From: Monosiga brevicollis MX1
Taxonomy: Eukaryota > Opisthokonta > Choanoflagellata > Craspedida > Salpingoecidae
Direction of reading: 5' to 3'
NCBI RefSeq assembly: GCF_000002865.3
Contig: NW_001865058.1
Span: forward strand, 391,483-455,482
DNA: 64,000 nt
Under the pieces are notes generated by a model, which had not been told where the DNA came from, did not search any database, and saw nothing but the letters and a program-made list of their open reading frames with translations. Shown here piece after piece: positions 44,479 through 55,800 of this stretch. Position 1 is the stretch's first letter, and the number at the start of each line of letters is the position of its first letter. A program made the position numbers and the translations under genes.

Positions 44479-47292
44479 TCATTCTTGATCTGTGGAGGCC
44501 TGGGGCTGGCGATCGACCAAGTGGCCCGGTGCAGTGGACGCGCTCTCCGACGCCCACGAGGCAGGTGTGACCTGACGAAATGTAAAATTCAACTGCGTGG
44601 GCATACCCGCGTGGGCCACACTCGACCATTCGGGGGTAAATGCAAAAACAGGCTGAATAGCGTGGCTTGGAGCACCAGCAACACGTGCTTCCTGCTGCAG
44701 AACCTGGGCACGACCCGTGACCTTGCAGTCGATGCCGCCAAATGCATACGGATTGCCACTTGCGTTGCCTGCCTTGGGCAGATCGCATCGGGCTGAAATT
44801 TGGTTGCAAGGATCGCCTCGAGCCAAGGGATCATTCTCGTAGTCATTGGCATTCAGCAGTGCACTCATGCTATTCAATGAGGTCACCTGATAGAGAAACA
44901 AGAGCCAGGGAAACGGGGATGCGAAAAACAACAATCAAGCTTTTCATCAGAGTCAAACATGCATGCGTACGAGGCGGAGAGGTCACACAAGTATGTTGCC
45001 TGACCGTATGCTGATCGCGTCGGAAGATGCGAGCCCGCGTGTCGTTTTCATAGCTGTAGCCTTGTGCCGCATAGCCAGAAATCTCAAAAATGACGGGCGA
45101 ACGGGGAATGTTGTATGAAGCGATGTACCCCTCTTGGTTAATGACAGCACTCAGATCCGACCTGGCCGCATGGTCAGAGCACAGGGCAGCATGAGGCGGT
45201 GTAGTGAAGAGAATCAATGCCTGACATGGGTTTAAGCTCGACGATTTCCCCAGCATGTTTGCCAAGACAAGGTGGGCCAGGCAGAGTGGAACACGAGTCC
45301 ATACGTTTCAATAACGGCCACCATTTGCTCCAGCATACTCACGGCGTGAGCTGGCAGATCCGTGCCCGGCTACAAGGCACCAACACATTCATGAACAATT
45401 GAAACAGAGAAACGATATCCCTATTGCCAGCAGGCGGGACTGACCGTAAATAGATTGTAGTTGGACACGATCCATTGGTTGTTGTGCGTGCCGCTGTTCT
45501 CTCGAGCAAAGAACTGTTGCACAAGGCGGTCAGAGCGGGTGATTGGACGGTAGAGCACACGCATGCTAGTGGATGTGCGCGCATCAACACAGGCCCAGCT
45601 CACCTCCATCCATGTATCACTGCTTGTGGCCAGACGATTGGCAATCTGGGGAAGGCCGCCAAACGTGCTGCTGGTCAGGGATAACTGTGTTATGTTGTGT
45701 TGTGTTGTGTTTTCTTTTCATTTTTTTTTTTTTCATTTTTCTTCTGCTATAGCTCGGACACGAGTGTAAAGCCAACTGACCTGACTGCGCATCCAGCAAG
45801 GGACCGAGTTGGGCTGAAGTGTGTTGTATAGACTCTTGTTGAAGACTGTCAGGGAGGTTTCAATCACCGTGAGGTTGGCGCTGGTCTGGAAATAGTCATC
45901 CTTGCTGTGCAAATCGCCTGGACGTGAACTGAAGGACACCACGTTGCCCGGAACACCCGGAACAATGTAATGCTATATCACGAGCATGATCATGGCCGAG
46001 GTCCAGCCGCGGAAGAGTCACGGACATAAATGGAGTGGAGACAAGGTGCAGAAGACGGGCAAGCAGCGGCATCGCGTCAACGTATGAGCTCATGTACAGA
46101 TGCGCCATGACTGCAGGCCAACAGTAACGAAGCAAAGGCCGAGTTGAAACCAAAAAGGTCGGTTGTACCTTGTAGATGCGCAACATGCACCAGTACGCGT
46201 TGAAAGTAGTGTGGCCCGTGAAAAGGTCGTCGCGACTTATCGTAAGTTTCACCAAACCAGAGCAATGCATGTGTTCGTAATCCGGGAACTCGTTGTGGAG
46301 AGGCTAGAGACGCAACAAGCAAGGTGGCGCGGGACAGCACGATCATATTTTTTTGTGAACAAGGTGACCATCGGCATGCCAGGGCGCACCGAGGGCTGGG
46401 TGTCGTGGGTGGACGGACCGCCACATAATCGACGAGTGCTGAAGCCAAGTCCTCCAGGTCCCCGGCCAAAGTCAGAATCAAAATCTATGTCAAGCCGGAA
46501 GGCATCCGCATATTCAACATCAAGTTGAGACAAACTAGCTCACTTCAGGGAAGCCTTGGCCAGTGATGCTTCGCACTTGATCTGGTTGCAACTGCTGCTG
46601 CTGTGGAGCAGTCAGCATGTATCCATCTTGCACACCCCGAGCCTGCGCAAGCAGATGCCCTGCTTGTCGCCAGAAGGGATCGGCCGGATTGCGGCTCCAC
46701 TGCGAGTGACGCGAGAGCGGGTACGGTGCACGTGAGTCAACGCTTTCGCGTCAGCAGCGAGATGAGGCCTGAATTCTGATCAGCATTGGTTTAGTGACCT
46801 GGTCTGAAATGTACTTCAGCTGAGCATCGACAAAAGCCTGCAGCTTCGAGGGGAGGTGGCCCTTGTCCAGGTAGCCGTTGGAGGCTTCAAAGTTGAGAAA
46901 GGCGTCGTAGATCAGGGGTTGACTTAAGGCACCCTCAAGCAGACCCATGGCATAGGCAGCCTCAGACGAGTTGCAAACTCCAGTCAGGGCTTCTACCGTG
47001 AGATCTGCCCAGCCCGTTTCATTGACGCCCGGAAAGTAGCTGGCCCGAGCACAGTCTTGGGGCGAGGCGGAGCTGCTCAGGATTGGGTCTATCACAGGGG
47101 CAGGGCGCGCGAGTGAGGCGTGTCGGTGCAGAGGTAAAAAAAGTGGTCCTCAGCAATCACTCCTCGCGCACCTCCTGTTTCTGAAAAGCTGGCATAGAGC
47201 AGCTGGGTCGTTGGCATTTGGTGCGCTGCTAGCCTCCCCGCCAGCGCCAACAGCGCCAGCAACGCCAGTGTGAGTGCTCTTGCTGAAGGCAT
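44479..47292 (-). CDS. PLBD: Phospholipase B-like protein (PLBD/lamina ancestor family)
   Basis: Lysosomal or secreted Ntn-hydrolase fold protein. The start Met (47290-47292) opens a signal peptide (LTLALLALLALAGRLAAH). Conserved blocks in order: GWADLTVEALTG with MGLLEGALSQPLIY (about 46900-47020), HCSGLVKLTISRDDLFTGHT then FNAYWCMLRIYK (about 46160-46265), SSRPGDLHSKDDYFQ with VIETSLTVFNKSLY (about 45820-45930), GTHNNQWIVSNYNLF (about 45450-45500), GYIASYNIPRSP and RARIFRRDQHTV (about 45010-45140), and finally DPCNQISARCDLP with a Gly/Pro-rich end. HCSGLVK carries the Cys that serves as the autocatalytic nucleophile in PLBD2-type proteins. It lies tail to tail with the PLC-like gene, 187 bases apart. 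Confidence 0.9.
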
Positions 47293-47834
47293 TTTGTAGC
47301 AGCTATACAAACAAGCCGGACCCCCAGCATGTAAGATCAGGCCAGCAGGACAGTGGCAACACCAAATCCAGGACCAGAAGCCATAAAATCAGTGCTAGGA
47401 CCAGGTCCAAGGCCAGGAACCAGGGATTCCGGGAACCAGGGAACCAGGGAACCAGGGAACCAGGGATCTAGGCACCAGGGTCTAGAAAATAGGAACCAGG
47501 AAACAGGGACCAGGTTACCAGGAACCAGAGTCTAGAAAATAGGAAACAGGAACCAGGGAGCAGGGCACCAGGGCACCAGGAACCAGGGAGCAGGGAGCAG
47601 GGAGCAGGGCACCAGGGAGCTGGGCATTAGGGCACCAGAGCATCAGCGGATCGATCAACTTGCCACTTTTTTGCTGACAAAAATGTCAGCAGAAGAAGCT
47701 GTGCCGTATGAAGCAAGTATTTTACTTTACCCGTTCCCAGTTAGAAGTTACATCATCCAAACAGTCGAAAGGTCAAAGGGTCAAGTCGAGCACGATTTGC
47801 AGGTCAGTCAGTGGCAGCGCCGGGGACGGGGACG

Positions 47835-47870
<36 letters not shown>

Positions 47871-48046
47871 CCTCTGTGTGTGCGCGCGCGCGTGTGTGTG
47901 TGTGCGTGGTTTGGGGGCAAGAGGGCAGGGAGGTGAGAAAAAGGGATCGGGCTGTGACAGGATGTGGGGTGAAGGGCCGGGTCGGAAACTCGTGTCTTCA
48001 CATCGGATGTTGTTGCCTGGGGTCGGATGTAGGAAGACTCGGAAAG
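47293..48046. repeat. Divergent spacer with degenerate CCAGGGAA minisatellite
   Basis: A tandem array of short AACCAGGG/AGCAGGG/CACCAGGG units fills about 47380-47640. Short TCTCTG and GT runs follow at about 47835-47910. Promoters of PLBD and the acylpeptide hydrolase gene should be here. No gene is seen. Confidence 0.65.
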
Positions 48047-51000
48047 ATGGGGGAGGAAGGCTCCGACTCAACCAGGGTGGACCAGGCCATGGACCTGTAT
48101 GCCAAGGCAGCTACTTGGCCTGTCGTGACCGAGGGCACTGTCCGCTGCCGCGAAAGGTAGGCTGGTCGCAATGTGTGGAGCGGTACAAGCACCGCTCTGG
48201 GCCTCTGCCGACCATTTCAATCCTCACTTACTTCCTGCACATGGTGGGCTGATAGCGTGTGGCGCGTAGAGCTTGCTGTTCGACAGCGTCACTTGGCAAC
48301 ACACACCAAACTCGAGAGCACCACTACTGTGGCGCTCAACGCCGCCAATCTTGCTCAGGTAATCTTTCCTCGTCTTGGCAGTGTGGGTGTCTCAGCAGGT
48401 CTCTGTTCAAACGGTATGTTGATGTCACGTCATCCTTTTGCAGCTCTATACCTCGTCGACTCCAAAAGCCAACAACATTACGAGCAGCCATGCCGCCGAC
48501 GATGGTGCCGACCCCGAGACATTATCCAGCGCCCGTATCGACCACGTGGAAATAGAGGCGGCCGGCGACAAGCGTCGCTTCCTTCGCTACTACTCGAGCC
48601 CAGATAACTTGGCCCACAGCCTCGAAGTCACCCACCTTCTCGACGTCAGTGTCACGCCCCACAGCGTACCTCGCGCCAGTTGATTCTCTCGCCCGTCCTG
48701 CTTCCACGTACCAGCATGGCTCAAGTAACCATGGCTCAGGTCTGCCATCTCATGAGCAACGTGGCAAATGTGGCCCCATAGTACGTCTACGGAGAGGACG
48801 TTGAATTTGCTGGACACGCTTGGTCCCCAGACGCCCTTCACTATGCTTTTGTGGCCGAACAAAAGCAGCCGCGTCAGGATCACTGGTGCGTGTGCCCCTC
48901 CCTTCTACCCTCTCTTTGTTATGCGCGCGCCATTCTTTTCTGCTGGCTGAGTTGCTCGACCTCTTTCCCTTCGGCGGCGTTGTGTCCTGATAAACATCTG
49001 CCTGTACATGTAGGTGCAAGGACCGCGAGCACCCCCAACCCAAACCGACCTCTCAAGCAGAACAAGCCGCGCACAGCACCTTCCTGGCTCGAGAGAACTG
49101 GGGAGAGGGGCGAGCAAAGGTGATGGCGCCAGTGCTCTTTCTATTCGATTGTGTGACTGGCCGCCTAAGCACTGCCACTCTACCTGCGGGCGTGCTGCCC
49201 GGCCAACCCCTTTTCCTCAACTCGACACAACTAGCCATGGTGGCCTGGTCCAATACTGCGCCCCGCCCACCCGGCATTCTCTACTGCGCCAACCGAGAAA
49301 GCCGGTGCGTTCCAAGCTCTCCAGGCGTTCGGCACCGAGGGTGTGCTTTTTGGGGGTTTTGGTATGATTCGGCGCAAAGCATCAATCTGGAGGCAAGGGC
49401 TCACTGGAATGGCCCCAAAACTTCTCTGCTCTTTGCTGCAGTTTGCTTGTGTACCAGCTTGACGAGCAAACCTCGAAATTCGTGACGCCCGTGGGTGAAC
49501 ACGTCCGCTCGCCACGAGTAAGTGCCCCGCCGCCAGAGTTTACATCCACGTGCGTATAAACTCCCGTGGAATACGGTAAGGCGCCACACACGTCTCATGG
49601 CTGTCATGAATGTACGACGTCGTTTGTGAACGCTCTTAGCGCGCCCCTGACGGCAAAGCCCTCTGTTGGCTTCAAAACGAGGCTTTGGGCACTCACGGCA
49701 AAGCCAGCAACCTGGTGGTCTGCACAGATCTGGATGCTTTGCAATACAACGTGGTGTTTACATCCCCAGGCAGGTTCAGGCTTTGGCTGCTTGGAGACCA
49801 TCATAAGGGGGCGCCATCTCAACCTGCATGGGGCGACTTTGTAGAGCACGGCGAGACCCCAGGCCTTTACCTCTTACAGCTGCCCAAGATGTGCTGGCAT
49901 GCCGTCAACGTCCGTTAGCTTGCCCCTACCTTGTACATCTTGATGAGTCGATATCGATTTGCTTCTGTTCTCGCCACTTGGAGCAGGGCAGCGTGTCACT
50001 CTTCTGGCCCCAACCCCTATCCATGGCACGCAGGACAAATGGGCCGTTTGCTGTGATACCCTGCTGCACACCCATCGAGTGGCCGTGCAAATTGACTTGA
50101 CCTCTGGTGAACTCACGGTTCTACATGGTAGGTTGAACCAGTGTGCACTTGCTGGGTTTTGTTTGATTCATTGCAATCGTTTCTTGCAAGGGAAAGGAGG
50201 GGCGGAAGAGAGACTTTGGAGCTCCGCCAGCACTCACCCCGATGGGTTTGTTGGGGCTTAGCAACGGCTGGAGATGTTAAGCTTTTGGCCTCGACCCAAG
50301 GCCGTTTGCTCCTCCTGGAACAGTCGCCCGCCTCACCCGGCCGCGTGATTCTGCTGGATGACCAGCACGAGCATCCCGTACCCGTCTGGGGTAATCAGGA
50401 CCACAAAATGGATGGTATGTGATTGAATCGTTGGAGAATCTTTGGAGCATCACTGTACTCACGAGCTGCATTCGTACATCACCCACCATGTGTGGTAGTG
50501 GAGTGGTCCTCCCATGTGCATCAAGTGGGCGCGGGCGCCACAGTGCCCTACATTTTGATGAAGCCAGGAACGCTTGCGCCACGTGAACTCATCTTGTTAC
50601 CTCACGGCGGGTATGTGTCCATTCAGCAATAGCAAGCGACGAATGGGGGGGAGAGGGGGGGAGCGGGGGAGAGAGAGAAAGGTTCTTTTCTTGTTTTGGA
50701 GGGTTTCCCCAAGACTTTGCTTTGTTCTTGGTTTGTAGCATCGTTGCCGTGATTTGTTTATTTATTTATTTTGCTCCTTTTTAGGCCCCACTCGGCAGTG
50801 AGCTGTGGCTTTACCCCACTCTTGAGTGCGCTCGTTGCTGTGGGCTATGGCATCTTGCTGCCCAACTATCGTGGCTCGCTTGGGAATGGCACTGCAGCCG
50901 TGGCTTCGCTCGTGGGCAAAATTGGCCAACAGGTGTGGTTCACTGTGGCGATGGGACGCAACAGGCCCACACCAAGTGCAGGGTAAACCACCTGAGAGGG

Positions 51001-51835
51001 CTTGCATTCTTTCACCTTGTCTTGCATGCCGCTTACTGCGCAGGACGTGGCCGATACCATGGCCTGCTTGGATGAGGTGCAGGCTGCCGAAGCTTGGGCA
51101 GCATCGCTGCCGGTGCACGTCTTTGGAGGCTCGCATGGTGGATTTTTGACAGCGCACCTCAGTGGGCGATTCCCGCAACGCTTTCAAAGCGCAACTTTGC
51201 GCAATCCTGTCATTGACGTGGCCTCAATGATTTGTGCGACGGATATCCCCGATTGGTGCTTGGTGGAGTGCGGTATTCCCGAATCCACTCTTGTGTGCAA
51301 CATGACGACAGCGCAGTGGGAGATGCTCCGCCAAGCCTCGCCCTTGCAGTATGCAGGAGCTGTACGTTTACATGCCAGTGTTTGAGACTCAAAGCCACTC
51401 GGGCTGGTTATCCTTTCGCCTTTTCAAATGGGCAAATGATTTCTTCTTCTTTTTTTTAAAGAGAAAAGACAACTGACATGTGTGCGTTCGCTCCCATTGC
51501 TGGTGTGAACCATCACCACAGGTGGCTTGCCCGTCCCTGGTCTTGCTGGGCGCAAATGATCTGCGTGTCCCTCCATTTCAGGTATGTGCAGCCGACGATT
51601 GGGCAATTTACTCAAGCGCCATGCCAGGCTCACAATGCATTTGGTTTTTCATGTGAATGTACCCATCCCCGTGCGACCATGCCCATAGGGCCGTATTTGG
51701 CATGACACCTTGCGCCGTTGTGGACGGGCCTCGACCTTGCACATTTACCCGGACGACAGCCATCCCTTGAGCTCCAGCGCCTGCGAGAGCGACGTCTTCC
51801 GTACCCTCATCCACTTTTGGTCCATGCTAGAGTAA
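48047..51835 (+). CDS. APEH: Acylaminoacyl-peptidase (acylpeptide hydrolase)
   Basis: Prolyl-oligopeptidase-family serine peptidase that removes N-acylated residues from peptides in the cytosol. The gene has many exons. The N-terminal part forms a beta-propeller, with pieces such as YVYGEDVEFAGHAWSPDALH (about 48780), NLVVCTDLDALQ (about 49710), LLASTQGRLLLLEQSP (about 50285) and VPYILMKPG (about 50545). The alpha/beta-hydrolase part is LPHGGPHSAVSCGFTPLLS, YGILLPNYRGSLGNG, DVADTMACLDEV, then the nucleophile Ser in FGGSHGGFLTAHL (about 51135). RNPVIDVASM, TDIPDWCLVE, Asp in GANDLRVPPFQ (about 51555) and His in YPDDSHPLSS (about 51761) complete the triad. The sequence around the nucleophile follows animal APEH closely. 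The stop is TAA 51833-51835. The start Met at 48047 is the first ATG of the frame that contains VDQAMDLYAKAATWPVV. Confidence 0.9.
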
Positions 51836-51977
51836 CCCCCAAACCATCAGCTACTCCACCTCAAGCCACCTCCGCGACCCCCTTACCTCATGATCCAATG
51901 GAAGAAGAACAAGAAGCTTTCGGATTTTGAGTGTGTGCAGCGTTTTGTGCCAATTTAGGCTTGATCCCTTCAAATGT

Positions 51978-52042
<65 letters not shown>

Positions 52043-52316
52043 GGGGCGGGGCTCTGTTTTATTTTATTTTCTTATTTTCTTGTGCGTGTGGGGGGGATCC
52101 GGATGTATTTTTGTTCAGCGCTGGTCTGCTGTGGTCTGCTGTGGTTTGATGGGGGTTGGTGCCTTGACACACAGGGCCACGGGTGCCGACCGTGGTAGTT
52201 GGCTGCGCGTGTATTGAGCGGGAGGGTTTGTTTGTTTGTCTCCGCTTGTCTGTGCATCCGTTGACGGTGATTGATTGCGGGGCTGCTGTCGGGACGGATC
52301 TGCCCATCTGCCCATC
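51836..52316. repeat. Spacer with (CA)n
   Basis: A (CA)n run at about 51979-52040. No gene seen; this includes the promoter region of the small basic protein. Confidence 0.6.
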
Positions 52317-52730
52317 ATGTCGTTTGCTCCCCGATCCAAAAAGGCCAGCGCGAGTGCCGTCCAATCGGCACCCATGGACTTTAAAACGGCTGGCTATGAA
52401 GCCGATGATCAAACTGCCGGTGCTTACTCTTCCATGCCCGCGCCCACGTTTGGGGCCAAGGGCGGGCCACAGAAGAAGAAGATGGCCAAGAAGGCTCCCC
52501 CCAAGAAGGAGCCCGCTCAGAAGAAGGCGCCTTCCAAAGCCAAAATGTTTTCAAAGTCAGCCGCCAGCTTTGCATCTGATGACGAAGGTGATGATGATTT
52601 CAACCTGTCGGGCTTGAGCGCCAAGAGCAAAACCAAAACCAAAACGGCGCAGTCTGCGACCAAAACGCAATCCGCCTATGATCGGTTCGTGACAGCCACA
52701 TTGAGGCAGCGAGAAAGCGACGCCAGCTAG
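52317..52730 (+). CDS. Small lysine-rich protein of unknown function
   Basis: An intronless frame of 137 residues. It begins MSFAPRSKKASASAVQS, has a Gly/Ala/Pro stretch and then a lysine block (QKKKMAKKAPPKKEP) that could act as a nuclear localisation signal or contact nucleic acid. An acidic SDDEGDDDFNLSG patch and a Lys/Thr/Gln tail follow. It has no folded domain I recognise and is probably disordered. Composition alone argues for real coding: Lys and Ala codons ending in G or C match neighbouring genes. Function unknown. Confidence 0.6.
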   Translation: MSFAPRSKKASASAVQSAPMDFKTAGYEADDQTAGAYSSMPAPTFGAKGGPQKKKMAKKAPPKKEPAQKKAPSKAKMFSKSAASFASDDEGDDDFNLSGLSAKSKTKTKTAQSATKTQSAYDRFVTATLRQRESDAS

Positions 52731-52810
52731 CCGCCATGATCTGCCGTGTGCGCCTGCTCCCCATCTCTTGAGCATTGGTCAACCTGAACACCTCTCTTGC
52801 TCATGATTGA

Positions 52811-55800
52811 ATGGTCTGGTCCATGATGCTCGGGCATGGCTTCGACTGGCTCGCCTGTAGCCTCTTCAAGTTTGTTCTCGTGGGCAGCAGTGAATCGGGC
52901 AAAACCAGCCTTCTCAATCGCTTCGCAGGCGGCACAGGCGACAACATCTCCACGATCGGCATTGATTTTGTACGAAGCCCAGCCCCGCCTTACTCATGGC
53001 CTTACCTGATGGCCAGTGACCAGCGATCTGGGTCGGTGTCAGCCTCTACTTTGGAACATCTCACGACCAGTTGCTTCTTGGCGTGTTTCTTGATGATTTG
53101 CAATCCTGCTAGAAAGTGAAGCAACTGCAAGTAGACGGATCCACCGTCAAACTTCAAGTGGTCGGTCCCTGTATGCTTTTTGGTGTTTGCCAGCGGTTCT
53201 CTTGTTCGCCGGCTTGAAGCTGACCGCTGACCTCGCCCTCACTTTACTCGGCAGTGGGATACCGCTGGCTCTGAGCGTTTCAGGCATGATAAATCTTGCA
53301 ATGGCCCGCCCTCCTTCTTGCTCACGTATCCAGATAGCCATCTACCACCTGCATGTTGCTGATCTTGTGTTCCCCTTGTGCGCTCATAAAATGCCCTGAC
53401 AGGTCCATCACCACCAGCTATTATCGTGGTGCACACGCTGTCTTGATTTGTTTTAGCGTGACAAAGCGCGTAGGTTGTCGTCATTGGCCGTGCGTGGCAT
53501 GTCAATCGTCTCTGGCCCCCGCTCTGGCCCCCGCTCACCCCTCTTCCTGCACATCCCACATTCAGGCCACTTTTGACTCGGTGCAAAGCTGGATTGATGA
53601 GATTGAACGCAACGTTGGTGAGGATGTACAGTGGTGTCTTGTCGGCACGCAGGCAGATGAATCTGGCAGCCGCACTGTTTCGGCACAAGAAGCCTCTTCG
53701 CTGGCCCAACAAAAAGGCATGGACTACTTTGAAGTCTCAGCCAAAACCGCTCAAAACGTTGAGCTCCCCTTTGAGACTATGGCACGGCGCTTAATTGCTG
53801 CGTACGAGCTCCGCCCCACGCTCCCTCACTCCCTTCCTTTGAAGCTCTCAGCTCCATCAAGCGCCTGTGCTGACCGCATGCATCTCATTTCAATGCTGAC
53901 TCTCATCAACACCTATTATCCCGTCATTGCGTCACGCGCAGCTCCAATGGCTCGCCACCCTTGCCACCACAGAGCAAGACCATGGCCACACTGACTCGTG
54001 AGGAGATGCTCATCGCGGCTCTTAATAAAGCCCAGGGTAACACCACTAAGAACCGCAGCGTCGTGTGCGTGCTAGTGGGTCCTGGTGCTGCGGGCAAGAC
54101 TACAACCGCACGTTCCCTACAAAACATTGAGTTTTCTGAGGTTCGTGCCGATCGCGCGTAAGACTGTGCTCCAAAAAAAGCGCAGTCGAATTTGATCACA
54201 CAACACTCATGTGCATGTACTCAGGAGCGTGTTTCCACGCGAGGTGGCGATCGCATGGACTTGCTGTGTCAGCTAGACCAAGACCACGTGATAGTAGACA
54301 AGAATGCTTTCGTCAAGGTACATCCTCGCTGAAAAAAAGGCCGGGGGAGAGGATGGAGGGGTTCATCGGGTGCGGGAGGAGCGGGGGCTGCATTGCGGGA
54401 AAAAGGCATAGATCATTGCTTTTGAGTTTTTCTGATCAATCTTTGCATAAGTGCAATCCCCATCGTCTGCAGGCACACTGACCAGCTGTTACCCATTTTG
54501 CGGCTTTCTTTCTAGGTCGGGGGCGTTAATCACACGTCGCGCGGCCTTAAGGTGGAAGATCACGCTGGAGATGGTCAAGACTTTAATGCCGGGCGAGAAG
54601 GCTATGAGTTCCAGTCCATGGTTGAAGCAGAAGCACGTTTGCAGCTGGACTTGCCTGAGGTCGACGATGATGAGGATAATCTGATTGAACTCGACAGTGA
54701 TGTCACGACTGAGGCTAAAGGTCGTGGGCGTAATCGTCGCCGCAACAAGAAGGTCAAGGACAAGAGCAAAGAAGTTGACAAGAACGGTACCTCAAGTCCT
54801 CGACGTCGCTTTTCTGCCACCCAGCCTCAGGTGGCTGAAAAGGCGCAAATGACTCGTGCACAGCAACAAGTTATCTTGGCGTCAATGGATGAGTAAGTCA
54901 CTCATAGCTTTCTTTGTTCTCGACCATACACGTACACCTGGGTAAAAATGTCACGTCTCACTCGTAATTCGATTTGCCTAGTTCACAGGCTGAAGGCACA
55001 CACGTCAACTTCTTTGACATGGGTGGTCAACTCGAGTTCAAGTCTCTTGTTGAGGGTTTTTTGCGCTCAGGCAACGTTATCTGCATCTTCTTCACCATGA
55101 CGGAGCTTCTGGCCAATCTGCAGAATGCTCAGAGTCTTCATCCAGACGACAACTACACGGGTCTTGAGCATTTCATGTCCTGGTGCAATTCAGTTGTCTC
55201 GACTTCGAGCTACGGGCCGGTATTTCTCGTTGGCACCTACGCTGATGCCGTACCCGACCAAGCTGACCGCCAAACCATTTCAGATGGCATCCGCCGAGAG
55301 TTGGCGCAGCGTTATCACGAGATTCGTGATCGCATTGTGGCGCCGAGTTCGAACGAACCCGGTGCCAGCGCCCTCTACTACTTTCCCGTCGACAACACCC
55401 GCTCAGGCGAGGATGCAGGTGTACAACAACTGCGTGCTCAGCTGCAAGATGCACTCAACTCAAGCCGGATTGCCAACATGGAGGTGCCATTGGAACTTCG
55501 CATGTGGCAGGATCTTATCAATACCCTAGCTTACCCAGTAAAGGAGGAGGCGGTCATGAGTGCTGCGTGCCATGCCATACGGCAGCGTCATGGTCGCCCT
55601 CTTGAGGGTTTGGGATCCATCACCCTGCGCGACCTGGCTGAGTTGTACGATGAGACCTTCCAGACTAGCCAACGTACCTCTACCACCGACGCTGACTTTC
55701 GCAAGGTATGTGGCACACCGGCCCTTTGAGCACCCGCTTCACATAGAGGAACATGATGAATGCCGTTTCATGTATAAAAGCGGGACACTTCGCTTTTCGT

